A stretch of DNA of 5,592 nt from JBCDBL01 sp039183635. GTDB lineage: Bacteria > Pseudomonadota > Alphaproteobacteria > Caulobacterales > Parvularculaceae. Of the stretch, positions 1 through 5,552 are shown piece by piece. The notes below the pieces were generated by a model. It saw nothing but the letters and a program-made list of their open reading frames with translations, did not search any database and was not told the origin of the DNA. Where the stretch lies: NCBI GenBank assembly GCA_039183635.1, contig JBCDBL010000178.1, positions 1-5,592 on the forward strand. The letters run 5' to 3'. A program made the translations under genes and the position numbers. Numbering within the stretch: position 1 is the first letter of the stretch; each line of letters starts with the position of its first letter.

Positions 1-39
1 GACGAAGTCCTGTATAGACCTGCCCTTCAGGGCGACCAT
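1..39 (-). CDS. holA: DNA polymerase III delta subunit (HolA), N-terminal fragment
   Basis: Only the first 13 codons are present; the gene runs off the left edge. They read MVALKGRSIQDFV from an ATG at 39-37. An M-x-A-L-K start followed by a hydrophobic residue and F a few residues later resembles alphaproteobacterial HolA, and holA commonly follows lptE in this class. HolA is the clamp-loader delta subunit, which opens the beta sliding clamp during replication. The ATG lies inside the last codons of lptE in another frame (13-base overlap), so translation is probably coupled to lptE. Only a weak GAGA lies upstream at a suitable distance. The call rests on gene order plus a very short peptide; sequence to the left would settle it. 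Confidence 0.68.
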   Translation of the reverse strand, partial: MVALKGRSIQDFV

Positions 40-644
40 GGGTCGGTCTCAAGTATGGCGGCGTCTTCCGGCGGCTCGAGCGCTTCGAAAGCCTCAATTA
101 AATCTTTCGGCTCTTCAGGCGTAGTGTTTTCAGTGGAAACCTGTTGGGATCGTGTAAAGAAGATCGCGAGCTGGCGTTCGATGTCGAGACCGATTTGCTG
201 CGCTGCTTTTTCAACCGCATCTTGCTCCGCAGCGCGTGTTGAAAACTGCGAGGTGACGACGTTGTAAGAGGCGACGCTGTCCGTTCTACCAGAATAGACG
301 ATCGCATTGGTCATTCGATCCCGGAGTGTGAAAGCACCTTGTACGGTGTAATTATATCGCGTCACCGAAGAGTCGATTTGAATACCAAGGGGAACCCGCC
401 TGTCCTTTAAGGATATGGCGAGTTCATATTTTGGCGACGCCGCCACGCCGGGCGCCATATTGTAAGTGAGCGCCCGGACGACAAGACGGCCCAGAGGGTC
501 GGGCCGCGGAACATCCAAAACATCGACAGACGCCATAGCGGCGCTTGCATCGCCTCCGCGCTCGGCATAGAGCGGTTGAAATCCGCAAGCCGATAAACCG
601 GCCCCAATGCATGTCCATAGCGCTATGACGACAGCTCGCATCAT
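27..644 (-). CDS. lptE: LPS-assembly lipoprotein LptE
   Basis: A 205-residue lipoprotein. Residues 1-20 form a lipoprotein signal peptide with a hydrophobic core and lipobox L-S-A-C, so Cys20 should be the lipidated first residue of the mature protein. The next residues, GFQPLYAE, are the hallmark start of mature LptE. The family works as the plug and chaperone of the LptD barrel, delivering lipopolysaccharide to the outer leaflet of the outer membrane. The middle (about 38-165) holds the alternating strand and helix pattern of the fold, ending in an amphipathic helix (ERQLAIFF). Residues about 171-205 form an acidic, proline-containing tail that looks like an unstructured extension. The start is chosen at 644, where ATG overlaps the leuS TGA; a second ATG follows directly at 641, so either Met may initiate. 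The order leuS-lptE-holA supports the call. Confidence 0.93.
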   Translation of the reverse strand: MMRAVVIALWTCIGAGLSACGFQPLYAERGGDASAAMASVDVLDVPRPDPLGRLVVRALTYNMAPGVAASPKYELAISLKDRRVPLGIQIDSSVTRYNYTVQGAFTLRDRMTNAIVYSGRTDSVASYNVVTSQFSTRAAEQDAVEKAAQQIGLDIERQLAIFFTRSQQVSTENTTPEEPKDLIEAFEALEPPEDAAILETDPWSP

Positions 645-3214
645 CCAACCACTATATTCACGATTCGACCCGGCACGACGATCACCTTTCGCACAGTCTT
701 GCCCTCAATATGACGCTGAACGCCGGCGTCAGCCATGGCGATGGCTTCAACCGCCTGTGCGTCCGCCTCTTTTGGAACCGCTATCTCCCCGCGTCGTTTC
801 CCGTTCACTTGGACGCCGAGAACAATCTCATCTTGAACGAGCAGCGCAGCGTCTGCCTCGGGCCAGGGCGCATCGCACACAAGTCCAGCGCCGCCAAGCG
901 CGGTCCAGCATTCCTCGGCGAGATGCGGTGCGTAGGGCGCAATCAGGCGGACAAGCGCGCTCAACGCCTCGCCCCGCGCCGCCGCGTCGGCGGCGCTGTC
1001 GGTGAGTTCGGCGGTTTTAATGGCGTTCACAAACTCATAAAGGCGGGCGATCGCTTTATTAAACCGAAAGTGTTCAATGTCGTCGGTGATGCCCGCAATC
1101 GCCCCATGACTTGCCCGGCGCAGCGCCAGACCGGCGTCGGAATAGCCTTCCGCCGGGAGCATATCGGGAATAACCGCGCCCGCCGCCCCGGCGAGAGCCC
1201 AAATGCGGTTCATCATCCGCCAGGCGCCTTCGACGCCGCTGTCGGTCCATTCAACATCGCGTTCAGGAGGCGAGTCGGACAACATAAACCACCGCGCCGC
1301 ATCCGCCCCATATGCCTCAGCGATGTCTTCAGGGGAGACGACGTTCTTTTTCGATTTCGACATCTTCTCGATGGACCCGATCGCCACCGGCGCACCGGTT
1401 TCAATATGACGCGCAACGCCATCCTTAACATCAACCTCTTCGGGGAACAGCCATGCGCCGTCCTCGCCTTTGTAGGTGGCGTGGGTCACCATGCCTTGGG
1501 TGAAAAGATTGGTGAATGGTTCTTCAACGGACAGATAGCCGGCGTCCTTCATGTTGCGGGTGAAATAGCGCGCATAAAGAAGGTGCAAAATAGCGTGCTC
1601 AATACCGCCGATATACTGGTCCACCGGCAACCAATAATCCGCCGCCGCCTGATCGCAAGACTGCTCCGGCGTCGGCGCCGCAAACCGGGCGAAGTACCAG
1701 GATGAATCGACAAAGGTGTCGAATGTATCGGTCTCCCGCAGGGCCGGGCCGCCGCATGACGGGCATGTCACGTGCTTCCAGGTCGGATGCCGCTCCAGGG
1801 GATTTCCGGGTTCTGAAAAATCCGCTTCATCAGGCAAGACGACGGGCAAGTCTTTTTCAGGAACCGGAACAAGGCCGCATGCCTCGCAATGGATGACCGG
1901 AATCGGACACCCCCAATAACGTTGACGGGAAACGCCCCAATCGCGCAGACGATAATTCGTGGTCGCCGATCCCGCCTCCATCTCCTCCACCTTTGCAATC
2001 GCAGCGGCAAGGGCGTCTTCAACGCTGAGCCCATTGAGAAAATCGGAATTAAACAGACGTCCAGGCCCGACATAAGCTTCGTTTTCAATAGCGAAAGAGG
2101 CTGGATCGGCGTCCGGCGGCAGCACCACAGGCGTGACGTCAAGATTATACTTGCGCGCAAAATCGAGGTCGCGCTGGTCATGGGCCGGGCAGCCGAAAAT
2201 CGCGCCCGTGCCGTATTGCATCAAAATGAAATTCGCCACGAAAACCGGCAGCGTCTCACCCTCAACAAAAGGATGTCGAACGCTGAACGGCAGGCGATAA
2301 CCCTTCTTATCAGCTTTCTCGATCGCTTCTTCCGACGCGCCGAGGCTTTGGCAGTCCTTTATGAAATTCTGTAATTCAGGGTCGCCCTTGGCGCATTGCA
2401 CCGCCAGCGGATGATCCGGCGCCACCGCGCAAAAGCTGGCGCCGAACAGCGTGTCCGGACGGGTGGTGTAAACCTCAAGCCCGTCGAACCCCTCCGGCGC
2501 GGCGCCGTCAAACTGGAACGACATTTTGAGACCGCGGGATTTGCCGATCCAGTTTTTCTGCATGGTGCGGACGTTGTCCGGCCAGCCCGGAAGATCGTCC
2601 AGAGCCGACAGCAAATCGTCCGCGCGGTCGGTGATTTTGAAAAACCACTGGGACAGTTTACGCCGCTCCACGGCCGCACCGGACCGCCATCCTTTGCCGT
2701 CGATCACCTGCTCATTGGCGAGCACCGTCATGTCAACGGGGTCCCAATTGACATAGGATTCCTTGCGCTCCACAAGGCCGAGCTTCAGGAACTCTAAAAA
2801 CATCCTTTGTTCGTGAACGTAGTACTCAGGATCGCAAGTGGCGAACTCCCGGCTCCAGTCGATGGCGAGGCCCATGCGTTTAAGCTGGCCGCGCATCGTA
2901 TCGATGTTCTGGTAAGTCCAGTCCCGGGGATGCGCCCCGGTCTGCATCGCTGCATTTTCCGCCGGCATGCCGAACGCGTCCCAGCCCATCGGGTGCAAAA
3001 CGTTAAACCCCCGCGCGCGTTTGTACCGCGCAACCACGTCCCCCATGGCGTAATTGCGCACATGGCCGATATGAATACGCCCCGATGGGTACGGAAACAT
3101 TTCGAGGACGTAGTATTTCGGCCGCGACGGATCTTCGCGCGTTAAAAAGGTTTGCTTATCGGCCCAAACGGATTGCCATTTGGGCTCCACGGATTTCGGA
3201 TTGTAACGGGCCAT
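641..3214 (-). CDS. leuS: Leucyl-tRNA synthetase
   Basis: A full-length class I synthetase of 857 residues, normal for bacterial LeuRS, that charges tRNA-Leu with leucine in the cytoplasm. The catalytic HIGH motif is intact at residues 48-51 (GRIHIGHVRNY) and KMSKS at 617-621. The CP1 editing domain (about 225-420) keeps the threonine-rich TTRPDT at 250-255 and GTGAIFGCPAHDQRD at 335-349, including the Asp of HDQRD (D346), so proofreading of mischarged tRNA should work. Two CxxC pairs (C443/C446 and C484/C487) form a probable zinc finger. The anticodon-binding helical domain spans about 650-790 and the C-terminal tRNA-binding domain about 795-857 (VNGKRRGEI). The start ATG at 3214-3212 follows a GGCGGA purine stretch and gives the canonical N-terminus MARYNPKSVEPKWQ. 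It lies 26 bases after the DUF3576 gene and its stop overlaps the lptE start. No defect seen. Confidence 0.99.
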   Translation of the reverse strand: MARYNPKSVEPKWQSVWADKQTFLTREDPSRPKYYVLEMFPYPSGRIHIGHVRNYAMGDVVARYKRARGFNVLHPMGWDAFGMPAENAAMQTGAHPRDWTYQNIDTMRGQLKRMGLAIDWSREFATCDPEYYVHEQRMFLEFLKLGLVERKESYVNWDPVDMTVLANEQVIDGKGWRSGAAVERRKLSQWFFKITDRADDLLSALDDLPGWPDNVRTMQKNWIGKSRGLKMSFQFDGAAPEGFDGLEVYTTRPDTLFGASFCAVAPDHPLAVQCAKGDPELQNFIKDCQSLGASEEAIEKADKKGYRLPFSVRHPFVEGETLPVFVANFILMQYGTGAIFGCPAHDQRDLDFARKYNLDVTPVVLPPDADPASFAIENEAYVGPGRLFNSDFLNGLSVEDALAAAIAKVEEMEAGSATTNYRLRDWGVSRQRYWGCPIPVIHCEACGLVPVPEKDLPVVLPDEADFSEPGNPLERHPTWKHVTCPSCGGPALRETDTFDTFVDSSWYFARFAAPTPEQSCDQAAADYWLPVDQYIGGIEHAILHLLYARYFTRNMKDAGYLSVEEPFTNLFTQGMVTHATYKGEDGAWLFPEEVDVKDGVARHIETGAPVAIGSIEKMSKSKKNVVSPEDIAEAYGADAARWFMLSDSPPERDVEWTDSGVEGAWRMMNRIWALAGAAGAVIPDMLPAEGYSDAGLALRRASHGAIAGITDDIEHFRFNKAIARLYEFVNAIKTAELTDSAADAAARGEALSALVRLIAPYAPHLAEECWTALGGAGLVCDAPWPEADAALLVQDEIVLGVQVNGKRRGEIAVPKEADAQAVEAIAMADAGVQRHIEGKTVRKVIVVPGRIVNIVVG

Positions 3215-3240
3215 GAAGCGTCCGCCGTCTCGCGCGTGAA

Positions 3241-3696
3241 TTAACGATCGATGGAATTGAGGCGCAGCTCCCGGGCGCGCGTCAGGATCGCGTTTTCAAT
3301 CTCCGTCGCCGTGCGAACGTCCACCGATGCGTCGACCCAGCCGCCCGCATTGGCCGCCACCTGACGGAAAACAGACACCCTGAGCGCATCGGCCCGCAGA
3401 CGGCTGTCGAGAATGTAAACTGTGGTCTTGAACCGTTCCGAAGGGCGTTCCGGGTTGGCGTACCAATTGGTGAGGATAATGCCGCTATAGGGGTCGGCGT
3501 CCTCCAAAGGCATGAAATCCAGCGTTTCGAGGGACGCGACCCACAAATACCGGTTTACCGCCGTCGCGCCTTCCGTCTCCGACAGGACGAGGCCCGCCGA
3601 GCGCTCGACATCTTTGGAGCCGCCGCCGAAGCACCCGCTGAGGGCGAACGCAGATACAAAAATCGCCAAAACGGCGAAACCCGGGTTTTTACGCAT
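3241..3696 (-). CDS. DUF3576 family outer-membrane-type lipoprotein
   Basis: A 151-residue small lipoprotein. Residues 1-22 are a lipoprotein signal peptide (two basic residues, a hydrophobic run, lipobox L-S-G-C), so Cys22 is the predicted lipidation site, followed by a glycine-rich linker. The remainder matches what I recall of the alphaproteobacterial DUF3576 family: VNRYLWVASLETLDFMPL at 47-64, ADPYSGIILTNWY at 67-79, then ILDSRLRADALRVSVFRQ at 95-112 and ENAILTRARELR at 134-145. The molecular role of the family is unknown to me, and none is claimed. It is first in the minus-strand unit with leuS, lptE and holA, so envelope work alongside LptE is an attractive but unproven guess. The start is preceded by GTGGAAAAACGAAA, a modest ribosome-binding site. 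Its promoter must lie in the divergent region to its right. Confidence 0.92.
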   Translation of the reverse strand: MRKNPGFAVLAIFVSAFALSGCFGGGSKDVERSAGLVLSETEGATAVNRYLWVASLETLDFMPLEDADPYSGIILTNWYANPERPSERFKTTVYILDSRLRADALRVSVFRQVAANAGGWVDASVDVRTATEIENAILTRARELRLNSIDR

Positions 3697-3741
3697 TTTC
3701 GTTTTTCCACGTCTCGTAGGCCGAAAGAATGTGATCGTCGC

Positions 3742-3754
3742 GTGACCAAGTCAC
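3742..3754. promoter_or_regulatory. GTGAC-CAA-GTCAC dyad, possible operator
   Basis: A perfect 5-bp inverted repeat with a 3-base spacer, 46-58 bases upstream of the DUF3576 start. A second, overlapping symmetry pairs ATGTGA at 3729-3734 with TCACAT at 3751-3756, so the segment could fold two ways as RNA on the minus strand. The size and place suit a repressor or activator site for the minus-strand operon, but a 13-bp dyad can also occur by chance. No regulator is assigned. Confidence 0.35.
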
Positions 3755-3826
3755 ATCCGGCGTTTACCATTTGTGCCTTTCCTACCACAATCATCGGATT
3801 ACACAACGTTTGGGATGCCGCCTTCC

Positions 3827-3855
3827 TTGACCTTGCCTTTCGAAGGGCGCTTATT
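3827..3855 (+). promoter_or_regulatory. Possible sigma-70-type promoter for the porin
   Basis: TTGACC at 3827-3832 matches the -35 consensus at five of six bases; 17 bases later, CTTATT at 3850-3855 matches the -10 at three of six. The spacer holds a near-perfect 14-bp palindrome, GCCTTTCGAAGGGC at 3835-3848 (one mismatched pair), which would be well placed for an operator. If used, this gives a leader of about 130 bases. Weaker alternatives are TATATT at 3860-3865 without a good -35, and CTTACA-N18-TAATAT at 3890-3919. Alphaproteobacterial -10 elements are poorly conserved, so the call is tentative. Confidence 0.3.
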
Positions 3856-3859
3856 GATC

Positions 3860-3920
3860 TATATTACGAATATACGTGTGTGTTTACGTCTTACAGACGT
3901 CATACTGTTGTCGTAATATA
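3860..3920. repeat. Nested inverted repeat upstream of the porin
   Basis: The outer arms are TATATTACGA at 3860-3869 and TCGTAATATA at 3911-3920, a perfect 10-bp match enclosing 41 bases. Inside, ACGTCT (3886-3891) and AGACGT (3895-3900) form a perfect 6-bp inverted repeat around TAC. The two symmetry centres are only about 3 bases apart (3890 and 3893). It lies 75 bases before the porin start, so it may be a regulator-binding array, a cruciform-prone site, or a hairpin in the leader RNA if transcription begins upstream. The symmetry is directly visible; its function is inferred. Confidence 0.6.
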
Positions 3921-3976
3921 TGGGTTGGCTAATCTCAGCGGTCTTTACGACTGCTTATGGCATAGCCGCCGATGTG

Positions 3977-3983
3977 AAGGGGA
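3977..3983 (+). promoter_or_regulatory. Porin ribosome-binding site
   Basis: AAGGGGA lies 11 bases before the ATG at 3995 and is the only strong Shine-Dalgarno-like sequence near any candidate start of this reading frame. The in-frame ATG at 3920 has none (upstream TGTTGTCGTAATAT) and would put 25 extra residues before the signal peptide. This site therefore decides the start at 3995. Confidence 0.8.
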
Positions 3984-3994
3984 AAGTCGATTAT

Positions 3995-5203
3995 ATGGTG
4001 CGCGCCGCCCTCATAACATGTGCGATCGCCGGCCTTATGGCCGGGACAACGCATGCGCGCGCGCAAGATAATTTCGACATCGAAACGAGCGCCAAGGTCA
4101 CTGGCGTTGCAGGCTATAGCGAGGCTGAGGACGCCCTTGACGGCGATTTAGACGCTGACATTAAAGTCGTCGGCTCCACAGTTTTTGAAAACGGTCTTGA
4201 AGTCGGCGTCGGCGCATCGGCGCGTCTTGACGGACAAGCGCCGGCGCGCGGGCTTGCAGGGGGCCGGATTTCCGGGCCCATGAGCGGCGGCGATCGCGGC
4301 TTTGGCGACGATACCGGCGACGCCGCAGTTGACCAGGCCTATATCTACGCCTTCGGCGGCCTCGGACGCCTCGCCATCGGACGAGAAATCGGCGTCGGCG
4401 ATAAGTTCGCCGTAACTTCCCCGAACATTTTCACTTCGGTCGCCGTTAACGGCTGGCGCACGGATCTTACACGCCTGATCGACATCCACACGATTAACGA
4501 TTTTTCCTCAACGGCTGCGAAGTTTTCCTACATTGCGCCCCAGGGGGTTCTCGGCGGCGCCATCGGGCGGCTGTCCTTCGGCCTGTCATACACCCCAAGT
4601 ACGGATGTGTGCGGGGAAGAGTATTGCTTCACCGGACCGGGCGCGGTGACCCTTGTCGGCGGCGATCCCGCCAACGCCATTCCCGCGGACGCCAACTGGG
4701 AAGAAATTCTTGAGTATGCGCTCTATTACGAAAAAGCGTTTGGCGATTTCTCCTTCGGGCTGGGGGCGAGCTATCTGACGGCGGAAGAACAATCCGGCGT
4801 GCTGTCCGACGTTTTTGACGATTACGAGGCTTACTCCATCGGGCTGAACCTCGCCTTCGGCGGGTTCACCCTCGGCGGCTCTGTGAAAAACACGAACGGC
4901 GGCTACGCCGACACCCAGGAAGACGGGTATCTCGCCTTTGACGCCGGCGTCACATATGAGACCGGGGGCTGGGGCTTTATGTTCGGGTACGGCAATTCCG
5001 ACGCCGGACATGAAATCTCCAATCCTCTGGACCTTACCTTGTTCCGCCAGACCGAGGCGTATCAGACAGGCGTCACCTTCGCTTTCGACAGCGGCGTCAC
5101 GCTCGGCGCTGCAGCGCAGTTTGTGGAATCCGAAAAACCCGATCTTGCCGGCGGCGAAGAGGAAGCCGCGGCGATTGTCCTTGAAAGCTCTATTCGGTTC
5201 TGA
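3995..5203 (+). CDS. Outer-membrane porin, Rhodobacter type (Porin_4-like)
   Basis: A 402-residue protein from the ATG at 3995. Residues 1-23 are a Sec signal peptide (MVRAALITCAIAGLM core, H-A-R-A cleavage), giving a mature chain of about 379 residues starting QDNFDIET. The rest shows alternating, aromatic-girdled short strands typical of a beta-barrel (for example DQAYIYAFGGLGRLAIGRE, FSFGLGASYL, FGGFTLGGSVKN, WGFMFGYGNS), ending in IRF with the C-terminal Phe that the BAM machinery recognises. Such porins form trimeric 16-strand channels for small hydrophilic solutes. GRLAIGRE followed by a longer segment (about 140-170) is where a constriction loop would fall. Mature loops are acidic and glycine-rich. 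Two cysteines, C206 and C211 (DVCGEEYC), sit in a probable external loop and could form a disulfide. It is transcribed away from the leuS unit, apparently alone. Substrate cannot be told from sequence. Confidence 0.9.
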   Translation: MVRAALITCAIAGLMAGTTHARAQDNFDIETSAKVTGVAGYSEAEDALDGDLDADIKVVGSTVFENGLEVGVGASARLDGQAPARGLAGGRISGPMSGGDRGFGDDTGDAAVDQAYIYAFGGLGRLAIGREIGVGDKFAVTSPNIFTSVAVNGWRTDLTRLIDIHTINDFSSTAAKFSYIAPQGVLGGAIGRLSFGLSYTPSTDVCGEEYCFTGPGAVTLVGGDPANAIPADANWEEILEYALYYEKAFGDFSFGLGASYLTAEEQSGVLSDVFDDYEAYSIGLNLAFGGFTLGGSVKNTNGGYADTQEDGYLAFDAGVTYETGGWGFMFGYGNSDAGHEISNPLDLTLFRQTEAYQTGVTFAFDSGVTLGAAAQFVESEKPDLAGGEEEAAAIVLESSIRF

Positions 5204-5204
5204 A

Positions 5205-5248
5205 GCATTTCCAGCTCCGGTAGATCTCGGTCGCGCATCTGGAAATGC
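5205..5248 (+). repeat. Hairpin immediately after the porin stop codon
   Basis: GCATTTCCAG (5205-5214) and CTGGAAATGC (5239-5248) form a perfect 10-bp stem around a 24-base loop, starting two bases after the stop. An A-rich tract (ACAAAAAACAAGA) follows, not a T tract, so it is not an intrinsic terminator on this strand. It may shield the mRNA 3' end, or be a degenerate copy of the GCATTTCC/GGAAATGC palindromic repeats common between alphaproteobacterial genes. Confidence 0.65.
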
Positions 5249-5261
5249 ACAAAAAACAAGA

Positions 5262-5358
5262 CCTTAAAGCCTCGCCCTTGTTACGATGGATTGCAACGAC
5301 GCTTTAAGGCCGTATCGGTAAGGGGAGACAAGCGGCCGCAAAGACGGCCGCTTTTTTT
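5262..5358 (+). ncRNA. Candidate 3'-UTR-derived small RNA (structured porin 3' UTR)
   Basis: CCTTAAAGC (5262-5270) pairs perfectly with GCTTTAAGG (5301-5309). Above it, TTGTTACGA (5278-5286) pairs with TTGCAACGA (5291-5299), with one A-C mismatch and two G-T wobbles, closing a TGGA tetraloop and leaving a CTCGCCC bulge (5271-5277). Then come an unpaired linker with AAGGGGA (5320-5326) and a strong terminator. This hairpin, exposed linker and Rho-independent end is the architecture of a roughly 97-base regulatory RNA. An A-rich single-stranded tract at 5249-5261 would suit RNase E release from the porin mRNA; I see no good promoter of its own. It may equally be an ordinary long 3' UTR. I do not recognise an Rfam family. 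Confidence 0.35.
5331..5358 (+). terminator. Strong intrinsic terminator
   Basis: AGCGGCCG (5331-5338) pairs with CGGCCGCT (5345-5352) around a CAAAGA loop, followed by a run of seven T (5352-5358) and ATT. The stem is almost all G-C. It ends plus-strand transcription 128 bases after the porin stop. On the other strand only a short T pair follows, so it is directional. Confidence 0.93.
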
Positions 5359-5371
5359 ATTCAGTCAAAAC

Positions 5372-5390
5372 CCTCCACCTTGGGTGGAGG
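5372..5390 (-). terminator. GC-rich hairpin, possible weak minus-strand terminator
   Basis: CCTCCACC (5372-5379) pairs perfectly with GGTGGAGG (5383-5390) around a 3-base loop. Read on the minus strand the stem is followed by GTTTTGACTG, a short T tract, so it might end leftward transcription from a gene beyond the window. On the plus strand no T tract follows. It lies 14 bases after the porin terminator; it could also be just a small palindromic repeat. Confidence 0.35.
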
Positions 5391-5475
5391 ATTGGACGTG
5401 TTCTGCATTGTAGGAAGCAGACCGTACTGAGCGGGGCTTTTGTCACCGGTATGAGGCCTGCTGTTCAGCGGTTTT

Positions 5476-5520
5476 CCTCCTCCGCGAGAGCGGGGGAGGT
5501 GGGCCGCGCGGGACGCGCGG
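5476..5520. repeat. Tandem two-hairpin REP-like intergenic element
   Basis: The first stem pairs CCTCCTCCGC (5476-5485) with GCGGGGGAGG (5490-5499) around a GAGA tetraloop, with one T-G wobble. After TGGG, the second pairs CCGCGCG (5504-5510) with CGCGCGG (5514-5520) around GGA. The shape (CCTCC stem, GGTGG linker, GC-only second stem, then a TCGGAGGGGG tail at 5522-5531) resembles the short palindromic repeats scattered between genes in many alphaproteobacteria. Only one copy is in the window, so its repetitive nature is inferred. Confidence 0.6.
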
Positions 5521-5552
5521 GTCGGAGGGGGCTCTGCGATTTTTCAGGCTGG

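Larger units (their letters stand above)
3697..3994. other. Divergent intergenic region with several dyad symmetries
   Basis: This 298-base stretch separates the outward-facing starts of the DUF3576 operon (minus) and the porin (plus), so it must contain promoters for both. It is visibly AT-richer than the flanking genes, especially 3850-3935. No credible gene is seen in it. It holds a GTGAC/GTCAC dyad, a TTCGAA-centred palindrome, a nested inverted repeat and the porin ribosome-binding site, each listed separately. I found no convincing -35/-10 pair for the minus-strand unit. Confidence 0.85.

Noticed and set aside
710..1705. 331-codon plus-strand open frame opposite leuS
   Set aside because: It lies wholly antisense to conserved leuS codons; its product is rich in Arg, Gly and Pro without any recognisable domain, as expected of a GC-rich shadow frame.
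3729..3756. CRP/FNR-type binding site
   Set aside because: TGTGA and TCACA half-sites are 16 bases apart instead of the usual 6, so it does not fit the CRP consensus.
3920..3994. Longer porin reading frame beginning at the ATG at 3920
   Set aside because: It would add 25 residues ahead of a clear signal peptide, has no Shine-Dalgarno sequence, and its ATG overlaps the inverted repeat arm. The ATG at 3995 has AAGGGGA at good spacing.
3742..4071. Plus-strand open frame of 109 codons across the divergent region
   Set aside because: It crosses the dyad-rich promoter region and runs into the porin in another frame, with no RBS and no recognisable protein features.
4586..5011. Minus-strand open frame of 141 codons opposite the porin
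   Set aside because: Antisense to well-patterned porin beta strands, with no recognisable domain; a composition shadow.
5391..5475. Possible small gene or RNA between the terminator and the REP-like element
   Set aside because: Only short weak dyads (CTGC/GCAG, GCTG/CAGC) and no RBS plus start with a credible frame were found.
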